From positions 1 through 64,000 of the forward strand of contig NZ_JOFH01000031.1 in the NCBI RefSeq assembly GCF_000721235.1: a stretch of 64,000 nt of DNA, in the 5' to 3' direction. Made by a program: the position numbers and the translations under genes. Below, piece after piece: positions 7,604 through 15,184 of the stretch (position 1 is the stretch's first letter; each line of letters starts with the position of its first letter). This DNA comes from Streptomyces olivaceus (GTDB lineage Bacteria; Actinomycetota; Actinomycetes; Streptomycetales; Streptomycetaceae). The notes beneath the pieces were generated by a model, which worked only from the letters and a program-made list of their open reading frames with translations, was not told where the DNA came from and searched no databases.

Positions 7604-8797
7604 ATGGCAAGCAGCAACCGCGCCGTCACGTTCCAGAACCCGAAAGACATGCGCGTTGAGTCCCTGGACTTCCCGAAGCTTCAGATGCCGAACGGGAAGA
7701 AGGCCCCGCACGGAGTCATCCTCAGGATCGTCGCCACCAACATCTGCGGGAGCGACCTGCACATCTACCGCGGGTCCTTCCCGGTGCCCCAGGGCATGGT
7801 GATGGGGCACGAGATGACCGGGGAGGTCATCGAGATCGGCCCCGACGTCGAGTTCCTCAGTGAGGGCGACCTCGTCTCCGTCCCGTTCAACGTGGCCTGC
7901 GGCCGATGCCGCAACTGCAGGGCGCGCCGGACCGACGTCTGCGAGAACGCAAACCCCAAGGTGTCCTGCGGAGCGTACGGCTTCAACCTGGGCGACTGGA
8001 CCGGCGGCCAGGCCGAGTACCTGTTCGTCCCGTACGCCGACTTCCAGCTTCTGCGCTTCCCGGACAGGGACCAGGCCATGTCGAAGATCCGTGACCTGGC
8101 GCTGCTCTCGGACATCCTGCCCACCGCGTTTCACGGTCTCATGGAGGCCGGTGCCAAGCCGGGCTCGACCGTGTACATCGCCGGCGCCGGCCCGGTCGGC
8201 CGCTGCGGCGCAGCAGCGGCGCGCCTCCTCGGGGCGTCCTGCATCATCGTCGGCGATTACCACAAGGACCGCCTGGAGCTGGTGAAGAAGAACGGCTGCG
8301 AGACGGTCGATCTGAGCCAGGACGCAGCGCTCACCGACCAGATCGAGGCCATCCTGGGCGAACCCATGGTCGACTGCGCAGTCGACTATGTCGGCACCGA
8401 GGCGCACGGCATCGGCCGCGAGGCCGAGGACATGGACCCGGCCTACGCCATCAACCAGGTGCTCGACGCCACCCGCGCGGGCGGGGCCACCGGAGTCATC
8501 GGCGTATACGGCGCCGACCCGCTCGCGAAGTCGAAGGCGGAGCAAGAGGGTACGTACCCGATCGACTTCGGCAAGGCGTGGATCAAGTCGCCGCGGATCT
8601 CCGGCGGGCAGGCACCGATCATGCACTACAACCGCGAGCTGATGATGGCGATCCTGTGGGATCGCATGCCCTACTTGAGCGCCATGCTCAACACGAAGGT
8701 GATCGGCCTCGACGACGCCCCCGACGCCTACGCGACCTTCGATACGGGAGTGTCCCAGAAGTTCATCATCGACCCCCACGGCCTCATTCCCGCCTGA
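7604..8797 (+). CDS. fdhA: Glutathione-independent formaldehyde dehydrogenase
   Basis: A 397-residue zinc-dependent medium-chain dehydrogenase, the same length as Pseudomonas putida FdhA (about 398), which oxidises formaldehyde to formate with NAD and no thiol cofactor. Catalytic zinc ligands are Cys48 (TNICGSDLH) and His69 (GHEMTGEV). The structural-zinc lobe is ACGRCRNCRARRTDVC; the Rossmann motif is AGAGPVGRCGA. The long insert with HYNRELMMAILWDRMPYLS is typical of this group rather than of mycothiol-dependent enzymes. GAGGAG precedes the ATG. It is the last complete gene before the right inverted repeat, 11 bases from its stop. Confidence 0.88.
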   Translation: MASSNRAVTFQNPKDMRVESLDFPKLQMPNGKKAPHGVILRIVATNICGSDLHIYRGSFPVPQGMVMGHEMTGEVIEIGPDVEFLSEGDLVSVPFNVACGRCRNCRARRTDVCENANPKVSCGAYGFNLGDWTGGQAEYLFVPYADFQLLRFPDRDQAMSKIRDLALLSDILPTAFHGLMEAGAKPGSTVYIAGAGPVGRCGAAAARLLGASCIIVGDYHKDRLELVKKNGCETVDLSQDAALTDQIEAILGEPMVDCAVDYVGTEAHGIGREAEDMDPAYAINQVLDATRAGGATGVIGVYGADPLAKSKAEQEGTYPIDFGKAWIKSPRISGGQAPIMHYNRELMMAILWDRMPYLSAMLNTKVIGLDDAPDAYATFDTGVSQKFIIDPHGLIPA

Positions 8798-8808
8798 GGC
8801 CCGCGATC

Positions 8809-8825
8809 CGAGAAACAGTGCCTAG
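8809..8825 (-). repeat. Right terminal inverted repeat plus CTAG target
   Basis: CGAGAAACAGTGC (8809-8821) followed by CTAG (8822-8825): the exact reverse complement of the left end at 5079-5095. The sequence just outside is the truncated end of an ATP-binding-protein gene, showing that this end sits inside an older gene. Confidence 0.75.
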
Positions 8826-8872
8826 GTGGAACCGTCGTCTCGTTCGTGGTCGCCGGCGCCTGGCCGGGCTGA
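8825..8872 (+). pseudogene. ATP-binding (HATPase) protein, last 15 codons
   Basis: Directly outside the right inverted repeat, the plus strand reads GGTVVSFVVAGAWPG and stops. This is the same C-terminal strand and tail as the intact ATP-binding protein at 400-840 (GGTVVSFRMAGAWSAP). The 5' part is not found on the far side of the element at 5079, so the insertion was accompanied by a deletion. Confidence 0.65.
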
Positions 8873-8918
8873 CGGAGAGACCCCGCGGAAGCCGGCAGAC
8901 GGCGCGTTGAGAGCAACA

Positions 8919-8954
8919 AGCCCCCGTCCGCGAGAAGACCGCGGGCAGGGGGCT
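8919..8954. terminator. Hairpin terminator-like structure
   Basis: Arms AGCCCCCGTCCGCG (8919-8932) and CGCGGGCAGGGGGCT (8940-8954) pair almost perfectly around a 7-base loop. It stands between the convergent ATPase stump and the nuclease remnant. In sequence and position it closely resembles the hairpin downstream of gpm (25286-25322), including the preceding AGCAACAAG. Confidence 0.6.
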
Positions 8955-8970
8955 CACCGGTGAGCTGCGT

Positions 8971-9334
8971 CTACTTCTTCTTTCCCTGGGCCTTGCCGGG
9001 GATCTTGGTGAGCTGGGTTTTGCTGAGCCGATCGATGCCTGGGTGTTCCATGCCTCCATCCCGATCGCCTCGAAGAGTTGGCGGATCAGGTGCTCGCACT
9101 CGGTGGGGGTGAGCTTGACCAGTACGGGCCTGCTGTCGAGGTCAGCTACCACGTCCATGCTGTCCATCAGTCGGTCTTTGGTGAGACCGAACTCGATGAT
9201 GGGTCGAGGTCGTAAGGGTTGGGAGAAAGGAACACCTTTAGTCCCTTGAGACAGGCAGCCGCATCGACCTGGCTGAGGCGCAGTATGCCGAACTGTTCTC
9301 TGCTGGCACTCAGCGTGACAAGACACGGTGAGAC
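8971..9334 (-). pseudogene. Mrr-type restriction endonuclease remnant
   Basis: Stitching frames on the minus strand from 9334 gives SPCLVTLSASREQFGIL, then VDAAACLKGLKVFLSPNPYD, a frameshift near 9200, IIEFGLTKDRLMDSMDVVAD, then SRPVLVKLTPTECEHLIRQL and FEAIGMEAWNTQAS. A second shift near 9030 leads to DRLSKTQLTKIPGKAQGKKK and stop. The blocks match the region just before and at the start of the Mrr_cat nuclease domain of streptomycete restriction endonucleases. The catalytic D-E-x-K core that should follow EAWNTQ is absent, so a defence nuclease has been deleted and fused to a foreign tail. Confidence 0.65.
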
Positions 9335-9435
9335 TTGCTGACCAGGCATCCGCTGGGGCGGACGCCCCCTCAACACCGCAGCGTGACCGACCCCGAACCG
9401 CAGCCCCGGAGTGTCGAAAGGGGCAGAAGGACGAC

Positions 9436-9813
9436 TCAGGAGGCGGACGGCTCGATCTCTCCTGCAAAGACGATGACCTGGTCGATGAGGCTCCGCCGCA
9501 GATGGACGACGTCCGTGCCCGCCAGGCGGGGGCCTCCATCCGGCGTGGTGAAGACCCACTGGTACCGGGCCCACTCGCCAGGCATGTCCACCGCTGAGCA
9601 GCGCACCATCGTGCCGGTCCCCGCCGGGTGGCTCCGGATTTCCAGCACGAACCGCTCGACCGCCGCGATTCCTTCACTGCGACCCAACGGCCCCCAGAAG
9701 ACCACGTCTGAGGTCAGGGCCTGGGAGAGCAGGGCAGTCACATAGCTGTCGCCCGAGGCGTTGAACGCGGAGATGAACGTGTCGATCGCGGAGCGTGCCG
9801 TCTCTTCCTGCAT
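9436..9813 (-). CDS. SnoaL-like / NTF2-fold protein
   Basis: A 125-residue protein of the nuclear-transport-factor-2 fold, SnoaL-like group. The pattern is typical: an N-terminal helix (ARSAIDTFISAFNASG), LTSDVVFWGPLGRSEGIAA, then the strands YQWVFTTPDGGPRLAGTDVV and LIDQVIVFAGEI. Such proteins are small cyclases, isomerases or ligand binders, and many in streptomycetes have no known role. It stands alone between the nuclease remnant and the toxin-antitoxin pair. Confidence 0.75.
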   Translation of the reverse strand: MQEETARSAIDTFISAFNASGDSYVTALLSQALTSDVVFWGPLGRSEGIAAVERFVLEIRSHPAGTGTMVRCSAVDMPGEWARYQWVFTTPDGGPRLAGTDVVHLRRSLIDQVIVFAGEIEPSAS

Positions 9814-10132
9814 GCCCCAGTAATACCAGCCGTTGCACGTACGCTTGTCGTGCGAGCAGCCTTCCGATCACGGTGGACCATCCCGGTCACAGCACTGGCC
9901 CTCCCCTGGCTTGACTCCCCAGAGCTGCAGTCCCCGCTCATCTGGCAGGATCACGCACCTTGAAACGTGGACCTGGTGCGAAGTGCGACGAGCCGGCGCG
10001 CCGGGCGTGGACGGCCACGGGCTGTGGACGCCGTACTCGACCGCTGTCGTCCGCTGTGCCGGGCACGGATGGGGCACGAGGGTAGCGCTGCGGCGGACCC
10101 ACCCAGGATGTGCTCGCGCTGGGCCTGCGACG
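9814..10132. other. Gap without recognised genes
   Basis: About 320 bases separating the SnoaL-like gene (transcribed leftward) from the 3' end of the toxin gene. Open frames here lack family similarity and overlap on both strands. I see no repeat, RNA gene or clear regulatory motif. Confidence 0.3.
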
Positions 10133-10534
10133 TCAGAGAGGGATGATGCGGACCTGGTTTCCGCAGATTTTGGTCATGTCGTCGCTGTCGGAGGTCAGGA
10201 GGGCGGCGGGTTTCGGCTGGCGAAGGGCGACCTCGGCGACTGTGGCATCGATGGCGTACTTGTGCCCGTGCAGTCCGGCGTCCTTGAGTAGCTTGGCCGC
10301 TGCCTTCGCCGCCTGTTCGGTGACCGGCTCCACCTTGACGCGGGACAGAACCCAGTTCAGGCGAGACATGTTGGTACGGGAGTGGCTGACTTCCACGATG
10401 GTATTGGCCCCGATCGCCAGGTCGGCTCCCATGTCGTGGAAGACCTGAAGCATCGCGAGGAGCTTGCGGTCCTGCGCGATCCAGGCGGAGAGCCCTTCCG
10501 AGTCCAGGACAACGGTCTCGATGTGCTCGCTCAC
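10133..10534 (-). CDS. PIN-domain toxin, VapC-like
   Basis: A 133-residue PIN-fold ribonuclease-type toxin. The acidic metal-binding residues appear as Asp in TVVLDSEGLSAW, Glu in NTIVEVSHSR, Asp in YAIDATVAEVAL and Asp in LLTSDSDDM. PIN toxins cleave tRNA or rRNA when freed from their antitoxin. Its ATG overlaps the stop of the upstream ribbon-helix-helix gene by four bases (ATGA), the classic arrangement of a type II pair. Gene name vapC would follow from position and fold, but the exact subgroup cannot be fixed by eye. Confidence 0.82.
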   Translation of the reverse strand: MSEHIETVVLDSEGLSAWIAQDRKLLAMLQVFHDMGADLAIGANTIVEVSHSRTNMSRLNWVLSRVKVEPVTEQAAKAAAKLLKDAGLHGHKYAIDATVAEVALRQPKPAALLTSDSDDMTKICGNQVRIIPL

Positions 10535-10779
10535 GCGGCGTCCGCGTCCTTGGAGGAGTCGACGGAGCCGAAGATCTTCGCGCGGGCCTCGGCGAGCTCC
10601 TCGTCGCTGAAGTGTCCGCGCTCTTCCTCGTGGCGGCGAAGATCGTCCCCCAGGAGCTGGTGCCGGATTTGGCGGGCTACGGCTTCCGCCACGTAGCCGG
10701 AGACGTTGTCCGTGAGCTTACGAAGCTCCGCCACCTGGTCGCTGGGGAGCGTGACGGTGATGCGAGTCGTTGAGGACAT
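10531..10779 (-). CDS. Ribbon-helix-helix antitoxin of a VapBC-like pair
   Basis: An 82-residue antitoxin. The N-terminal part (RITVTLPSDQVAELRKLTDN then VSGYVAEAVARQI) is a CopG/MetJ-type ribbon-helix-helix DNA-binding domain. The acidic C-terminal half (DEELAEARAKIFGS) should wrap around the toxin. It is translationally coupled to the PIN toxin. A perfect inverted repeat 8 bases upstream of its ATG fits self-repression by the toxin-antitoxin complex. Confidence 0.82.
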   Translation of the reverse strand: MSSTTRITVTLPSDQVAELRKLTDNVSGYVAEAVARQIRHQLLGDDLRRHEEERGHFSDEELAEARAKIFGSVDSSKDADAA

Positions 10780-10786
10780 ACGGCAA

Positions 10787-10802
10787 GCATACTGGAGTAT
10801 GC
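10787..10802. promoter_or_regulatory. Operator of the toxin-antitoxin pair
   Basis: GCATAC (10787-10792), spacer TGGA, GTATGC (10797-10802): a perfect 6-bp inverted repeat 8 bases upstream of the antitoxin ATG (10779). Position and symmetry fit binding by a ribbon-helix-helix dimer pair over the promoter. Confidence 0.6.
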
Positions 10803-10849
10803 GGCATGCGCTGTGCGGTGGTTTGGCTGCTCACGGCTCCGTCAGTCAG

Positions 10850-11575
10850 TCAGGGCTGGTCGGGCTCTTGGCCGGCGGGCCCGCGGGGAGTGGCGATCAA
10901 GGTGTCGGCCGGGGGCTGTGCAGCCGGATGAACCGTGGGTGACCGGCCGTCCACCGCGCCGTCCCCCGGAGGCGAAGCCGCAGAGCCCGCGCCGGGTTGC
11001 CCGCGCTTGATGGCCGCGTCGACCGCGACGCCGATGCGACGCAGTGCCGCCAGCTCCTGAGGACCGAGACCGTCGATCAGGTACTCGCGGACCGCGGCGA
11101 CGTGTCCCGGCGCCGCTGCCACCACCACGTCGTAACCGGCCTCGGTCAGCGTCGCGGTGGTGCGCCTTCCGGAACCCGGGATCCGGTTGCGTGCGAGCAG
11201 TTCGCGCTTCTCGAGCCGACCGACGACATGGGACAGCCTCGACAGTGACGCCGCCGTTCGCGCGGCCAGGGCGCTCATCTGCATGGTGCGAGCCGGCTGC
11301 TCGGACAGGACCGAGAGCACCATGTACTCGAAGAAGGTCAGCCGCGCCTCGCGCTGCATCCGCGCGTCCAGCGCGGCCGGCAGGCTGATCATGATCGCGG
11401 AGTTGGCCAGCCATGCCGCCAGCTCGTCGCCGTTCAGCCATCGCGTCTCGGCAACCGGACCGGTGGACGCCCCCGAGTCGGAGTCCTCGCCGGCACGAGC
11501 CGTCGCCTCGGATGTCGGCCCGTTCCGCGGTCGCCGACGGCGCCGGCCGTTCGTGTCATCTGCCGTCCTCGCCAT
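10850..11575 (-). CDS. MarR-family transcriptional regulator
   Basis: A 241-residue MarR regulator, long for the family because of a basic 40-residue leader and a Gly/Pro-rich tail of about 55 residues. The winged helix spans roughly residues 70-160: TFFEYMVLSVLSEQ, then TMQMSALAARTAASLSRLSH as the recognition region, GRLEKRELLARN, and the wing GSGRRTTATLTEAGYD. MarR proteins repress nearby genes until a small, often aromatic, ligand binds. It is divergent from the aldo/keto reductase operon, and the intergenic region carries two copies of a palindrome, so it very likely controls that cluster and itself. Confidence 0.85.
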   Translation of the reverse strand: MARTADDTNGRRRRRPRNGPTSEATARAGEDSDSGASTGPVAETRWLNGDELAAWLANSAIMISLPAALDARMQREARLTFFEYMVLSVLSEQPARTMQMSALAARTAASLSRLSHVVGRLEKRELLARNRIPGSGRRTTATLTEAGYDVVVAAAPGHVAAVREYLIDGLGPQELAALRRIGVAVDAAIKRGQPGAGSAASPPGDGAVDGRSPTVHPAAQPPADTLIATPRGPAGQEPDQP

Positions 11576-11597
11576 GAGGACATCCTAGACCCACTTA

Positions 11598-11642
11598 TTG
11601 ACGCGTCAAGTTCGAAGGAGTAGAACTTGACGCGTCAAGTTC
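11598..11642. promoter_or_regulatory. Twin palindromic operator between MarR gene and oxidoreductase cluster
   Basis: TTGACGCGTCAA occurs at 11598-11609 and again at 11627-11638, centre-to-centre 29 bp (near three helical turns). The second copy extends to a perfect 20-bp palindrome (11623-11642). Placed exactly in the divergent MarR/AKR promoter region, these are the best candidates for the MarR dimer sites. Confidence 0.75.
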
Positions 11643-11685
11643 GCTCTGCGGCGCTGAGGCCCGCCCCACACGGAATGGACAACGG

Positions 11686-12657
11686 ATGCAGTCCACGTCG
11701 CTCGGCAGGCTCGATGTCCCGCGCATCGGCCTGGGTGTCATGGGGATGTCGGCCTTTTACACCGGCGCAGGTCGGGACGGAGCCGAGTCGATCCGCACCA
11801 TTCGTCGCGCCGTCGACCTGGGTGTCACCCATCTGCACACCGCCGAGGTGTACGGCCCCTACGTCAACGAGGAACTCCTGGGCCGCGCGGTCAAGGGCCG
11901 CCGGGACGAGGTCGTCCTCGCCACCAAGTTCGGCCTCGTCTCCCACACCGGCCGGCCGGGCCCGGACAGCACCCCCGTCAACATCCGCACGGCCGTCGAC
12001 GGCTCACTGCGGCGGCTCGGCACCGACCGCATCGACCTCTACTACCAGCACCGGGTCGACCCCGGCACTCCCATCGAGGAGACGGTGGGAGCGCTGAGCG
12101 AGCTGGTGGAGGCGGGCAAGGTCCTCCACATCGGCCTGTCGGAGGCGGCGGCGGCGACCGTCCGCCGGGCCCATGCGGTCCATCCCGTGGCCGCCGTCCA
12201 GAGCGAGTACTCGCTCTGGACACGAGACCCCGAGGCCGAAGTGCTGCCCGCGCTGCGTGAGCTCGGCATCGGACTGGTCCCCTACGCACCGCTGGGACAC
12301 GGCTTTCTCACCGGTGGCCTCCGCACCCTGAACGGCTTGGACGCCGCCGACTGGCGTCGCACCAATCCCCGGTTCACCGGCGACAACCTCACGCGCAACC
12401 TGCGCATCGTCGACCAGGTACGCGAGGTCGCCGACGAAGTCGGGGCCACGCCCGCGCAGGTCGCTCTGGCCTGGCTGCTCGCGCAGGGAGACGGCATCGC
12501 GCCCATTCCGGGGACGAAACGCATCGACCGCCTCGAGGAGAACAGCGCCGCCGACGCCGTCCGACTCACCCCGGGCCAGATCACCCGCCTGAACAACCTC
12601 ACACCGGCGTCCGGCGAACGCCATGCCGAGCCCGACATGGCCGCCGTCGACCAGTGA
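11686..12657 (+). CDS. Aldo/keto reductase with altered catalytic Asp
   Basis: A 323-residue aldo/keto reductase of the AKR11/AKR13-like type, using NADPH to interconvert carbonyls and alcohols. Of the catalytic tetrad, Tyr56 (TAEVYG), Lys81 (LATKFG) and His122 (YYQHRVD) are present. The Asp that normally starts the motif D-T-A-E-x-Y is His51 ([10 protein letters not shown]). The phosphate-binding end [16 protein letters not shown] is intact. First gene of the run of seven rightward genes downstream of the twin palindromes. Confidence 0.88.
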   Translation: MQSTSLGRLDVPRIGLGVMGMSAFYTGAGRDGAESIRTIRRAVDLGVTHLHTAEVYGPYVNEELLGRAVKGRRDEVVLATKFGLVSHTGRPGPDSTPVNIRTAVDGSLRRLGTDRIDLYYQHRVDPGTPIEETVGALSELVEAGKVLHIGLSEAAAATVRRAHAVHPVAAVQSEYSLWTRDPEAEVLPALRELGIGLVPYAPLGHGFLTGGLRTLNGLDAADWRRTNPRFTGDNLTRNLRIVDQVREVADEVGATPAQVALAWLLAQGDGIAPIPGTKRIDRLEENSAADAVRLTPGQITRLNNLTPASGERHAEPDMAAVDQ

Positions 12658-12734
12658 GAGAAGCGCGAACGCGCCGATTCGGCCCGCGCACCACACCACG
12701 TCTTGCTTCAGCGAAAGAAACGGAACACCACATC

Positions 12735-13826
12735 ATGTCAAGCACTCTCATTCGGGTCGGCATCATCGGCGCGGATACGAAGGCGAGCTGGGCGGGCGCA
12801 TCGCACATACCCGCGCTGGCGGCACAGCCCGGCCTTCACTTGGCCGGTGTGGCGACGCGGCACGAGGAGAGCGCGCGCAGCGCTGCCGAGGCGTTCGGCG
12901 CGGAGCGGTGGTTCGCGGACCCCTACGCGCTCATCGGTGACCCTTCGATCGACGTCGTCACCGTCGCGGTGAAGGTCCCGGCTCACCGCGAGCTCGTCCT
13001 GGCGGCCCTCGCGGCGAACAAGGCCGTGTACGCGGAGTCACCACTGGGCGCGACGGTTGCGCAGACGGAGGAGATGGCCGAGGCGGCCGGCTCGCTGCAC
13101 ACCGCGATCGGCCTGCAGGGCCGGCTCAACCCCTCGGTGCGCCGCGCGGCGGAGATCATCGCTCAGGGCCGGCTCGGACGGCTGCTCTCGGCGCGAGTCG
13201 CCGCGACGACCTTCGGCAACGGCCCGGAGTCGGTGAGCGCGTACGAGTACTTCGACAAGGCAGCGTCCGGAGCCGGTTTCCTCACCATCGCCGCGGGCCA
13301 CGTGCTGGATGTGGTCGAGGCCGTTCTCGGCGACATCACCGAGATCGACGCCCGCACGGAACTCCTCTGGCCGCAGGTGAAGTTGGTCGACACCGGCGCG
13401 ATATCCGTCCGCGAGGTCCCGGATCACCTCGACGCCATCGCCAAGACCTCCTCGGGGGCGCCGGTCGGGGTGCAGATCCTGGCGGGCGTGCCCGCCTCCG
13501 ACGCCCACTTCAGTCTGGAAGTACGCGGATCGGAGGGCTGGCTGAAGCTGACGGGCGACCATCCCGCGGGCGTGCAGGTCGGCGACCTCACCCTCTCGTC
13601 GAGCGTCGACTTCGCCGCGCCCGACCGCCCGGTCGCCACCGGCGCGGGACCCACCGCCGCCGACATCTGGACGGGCGCCTCCATCAACGTCGGCGAGGTC
13701 TACGCCGGCCTGGCCCGCGACATCGCCAACGGCACCCACTACACCCCGGGGTTCCAGCACGCCGCCCACAACAGCCGTCTCGTCGCCCGAGTCGAACAAG
13801 CCGCCCGGACCGGCGTCCGGCACTGA
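12735..13826 (+). CDS. Gfo/Idh/MocA-family oxidoreductase, Gal80-like (copy 1)
   Basis: A 363-residue two-domain protein with an N-terminal Rossmann fold (IRVGIIGADTKASWAG) and a C-terminal Gal80-like sheet domain. Family members act on sugars, inositols or similar polyols with NAD(P). The E-K-P motif whose Lys takes part in catalysis and cofactor binding is E101-S102-P103 here (VYAESPLG). Loss of Lys is seen in Gal80-type members and may mean a sensor or unusual enzyme. I start at the ATG at 12735, where the Rossmann strand begins; an in-frame ATG 81 bases upstream adds a segment without similarity. Related to the protein at 18172-19314. Confidence 0.85.
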   Translation: MSSTLIRVGIIGADTKASWAGASHIPALAAQPGLHLAGVATRHEESARSAAEAFGAERWFADPYALIGDPSIDVVTVAVKVPAHRELVLAALAANKAVYAESPLGATVAQTEEMAEAAGSLHTAIGLQGRLNPSVRRAAEIIAQGRLGRLLSARVAATTFGNGPESVSAYEYFDKAASGAGFLTIAAGHVLDVVEAVLGDITEIDARTELLWPQVKLVDTGAISVREVPDHLDAIAKTSSGAPVGVQILAGVPASDAHFSLEVRGSEGWLKLTGDHPAGVQVGDLTLSSSVDFAAPDRPVATGAGPTAADIWTGASINVGEVYAGLARDIANGTHYTPGFQHAAHNSRLVARVEQAARTGVRH

Positions 13827-14021
13827 CGCCACCGCACCTCGCGGCACCGTGCATCACTGCCGTGACCGATACGGCGACCGATCCGCGAGTACGGGCGACC
13901 GACATAGGTTCGGACCCGCTGAAGGGCTCCTGAGGCCCACCCCCCTGATCAGGGAGTCGTTGATGAAATCAGTGCCTCGTCACCAAGCCGCTCGCGGCGC
14001 TTCGCGGCAGGCTCACGCCGT

Positions 14022-15137
14022 ATGACCACCTCCGCGCGCGCCGCTGTTCTCGAAGCGCAGGACGGGCCCTTCGAATTTCGCGACATCGAGATCGAGGACC
14101 CGCGGCCCGACGAGGTACTCGTTCGCATGGTCGCGACCGGAATATGCGCGACCGACGCTCACGTGCGGGCGCAGCGAATGTCGACGCCGCTGCCGGTGGT
14201 GCTGGGGCACGAGGGAGGAGGAGTCGTCGAACGCGTGGGGGCCGCTGTCACCACCGTCGAGCCCGGTGACCACGTCGTCCTCTCCTACCACTCGTGCGGC
14301 CGCTGCAAGCCGTGCATGTCCTCTCACGCGGCCTACTGCGACAACGTCTGGGCGGCCAACTTCGCCGGTGCCCGGCTGGACGGCTCGAACGGCCTCCACG
14401 TCGCCCACGGCACGGAGCCGCACGGTCACTTCTTCGGCCAGTCCTCGTTCTCCACCCACGCCCTGGCCCACCAGCGGAACACGATCAAGGTCCCCCGCGA
14501 TCTGCCCCTCGACGTCATGGCGCCGCTGGGGTGCGGGCTGCAGACGGGCGCGGGGGCCGTGCTCAAGGCCCTCGCCGTGCCGGCGGGGGCGTCCTTCGCG
14601 GTCTTCGGCGTGGGAGCGGTGGGCCTGGCGGCGGTCATGGCGGCTCAGGTCGCGGGTGCCACCACCATCGTCGCCGTCGACGTCGACGCCGGCCGCCTCG
14701 GTCTGGCCCGCGATCTCGGGGCGACGCACCTCGTCGACCCCGGGAAAGTCGAGGATCTGACCGGCGCGCTCCGTGCCGTCGACGAGCGCGGTCTGGAGTA
14801 CGTCCTCGACACGAGCGGCCGCGCGGAGAACCTCGACGCCGGGGTCGGCGCCCTGGCACCGATGGGCCGATTCGGCTTCGTGGCGTTCCACGAAGGAGCG
14901 GGCGCCGTGCTCGACGCCGGCCGGCTCACGCTCGGCCAGTCGTTGCAGGGCATCATCCAGGGCGACGCCGTCTCGTCGCTCCTGATCAACGACCTTGCCC
15001 AGCTCTATCGAGCGGGCCGGTTCCCGATCGACCGGCTGCTGTCCTTCTACGACTTCGCCGATATCGACACCGCGTTCGAGGATGCGGGCTCGGGCCGCGT
15101 GACCAAGGCGGTCCTTCGATTCACGTCACCGGGATAG
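14022..15137 (+). CDS. Zinc-dependent alcohol dehydrogenase (aryl-alcohol type)
   Basis: A 371-residue medium-chain dehydrogenase. Catalytic zinc ligands are the Cys in ATGICATDAHV and His in LGHEGGGVVERVG. The structural-zinc lobe is SCGRCKPCMSSHAAYC; the cofactor site is VFGVGAVGLAAVMAAQ followed by VAVDVDAGRL, whose acidic end favours NAD. The layout is that of benzyl/aryl-alcohol dehydrogenases (class III-like, with a long loop after the structural lobe). Within the MarR-side cluster it could oxidise an alcohol to the aldehyde taken by the aldehyde dehydrogenase at 20031-21470. Preceded by a 195-bp gap without a recognised gene. Confidence 0.88.
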   Translation: MTTSARAAVLEAQDGPFEFRDIEIEDPRPDEVLVRMVATGICATDAHVRAQRMSTPLPVVLGHEGGGVVERVGAAVTTVEPGDHVVLSYHSCGRCKPCMSSHAAYCDNVWAANFAGARLDGSNGLHVAHGTEPHGHFFGQSSFSTHALAHQRNTIKVPRDLPLDVMAPLGCGLQTGAGAVLKALAVPAGASFAVFGVGAVGLAAVMAAQVAGATTIVAVDVDAGRLGLARDLGATHLVDPGKVEDLTGALRAVDERGLEYVLDTSGRAENLDAGVGALAPMGRFGFVAFHEGAGAVLDAGRLTLGQSLQGIIQGDAVSSLLINDLAQLYRAGRFPIDRLLSFYDFADIDTAFEDAGSGRVTKAVLRFTSPG

Positions 15138-15184
15138 ACCGCCCGTTCGACAGATTTCCAAGAACACAGAGAGGCGTTCCGTCG

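Larger units (their letters stand above)
5083..8821. mobile_element. Putative IS427-like element with passenger genes
   Basis: A 3.7-kb segment flanked by 13-bp perfect (about 19 of 21 extended) inverted repeats and by CTAG on both sides. It holds a two-frame IS5/IS427 transposase at the left end, a transposase scrap, a quinol-monooxygenase-like gene, a dehydrogenase scrap, a DJ-1/PfpI gene and a formaldehyde dehydrogenase. A normal IS of this group would end within about 100 bases of the transposase start (6029), where I find no good repeat copy. So either the whole segment moves as a unit with cargo, or two IS copies lost DNA between them. Inference from repeats and gene order. Confidence 0.55.

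Noticed and set aside
7586..8779. 397-codon minus-strand frame opposite fdhA
   Set aside because: Same length as fdhA but lacks any family motif; it is the antisense shadow of the dehydrogenase.
14294..15184. Long open frame fused upstream of the MBL-fold hydrolase
   Set aside because: It is an Arg-rich shadow of the zinc alcohol dehydrogenase on the same strand in another frame; the hydrolase starts at 15185.
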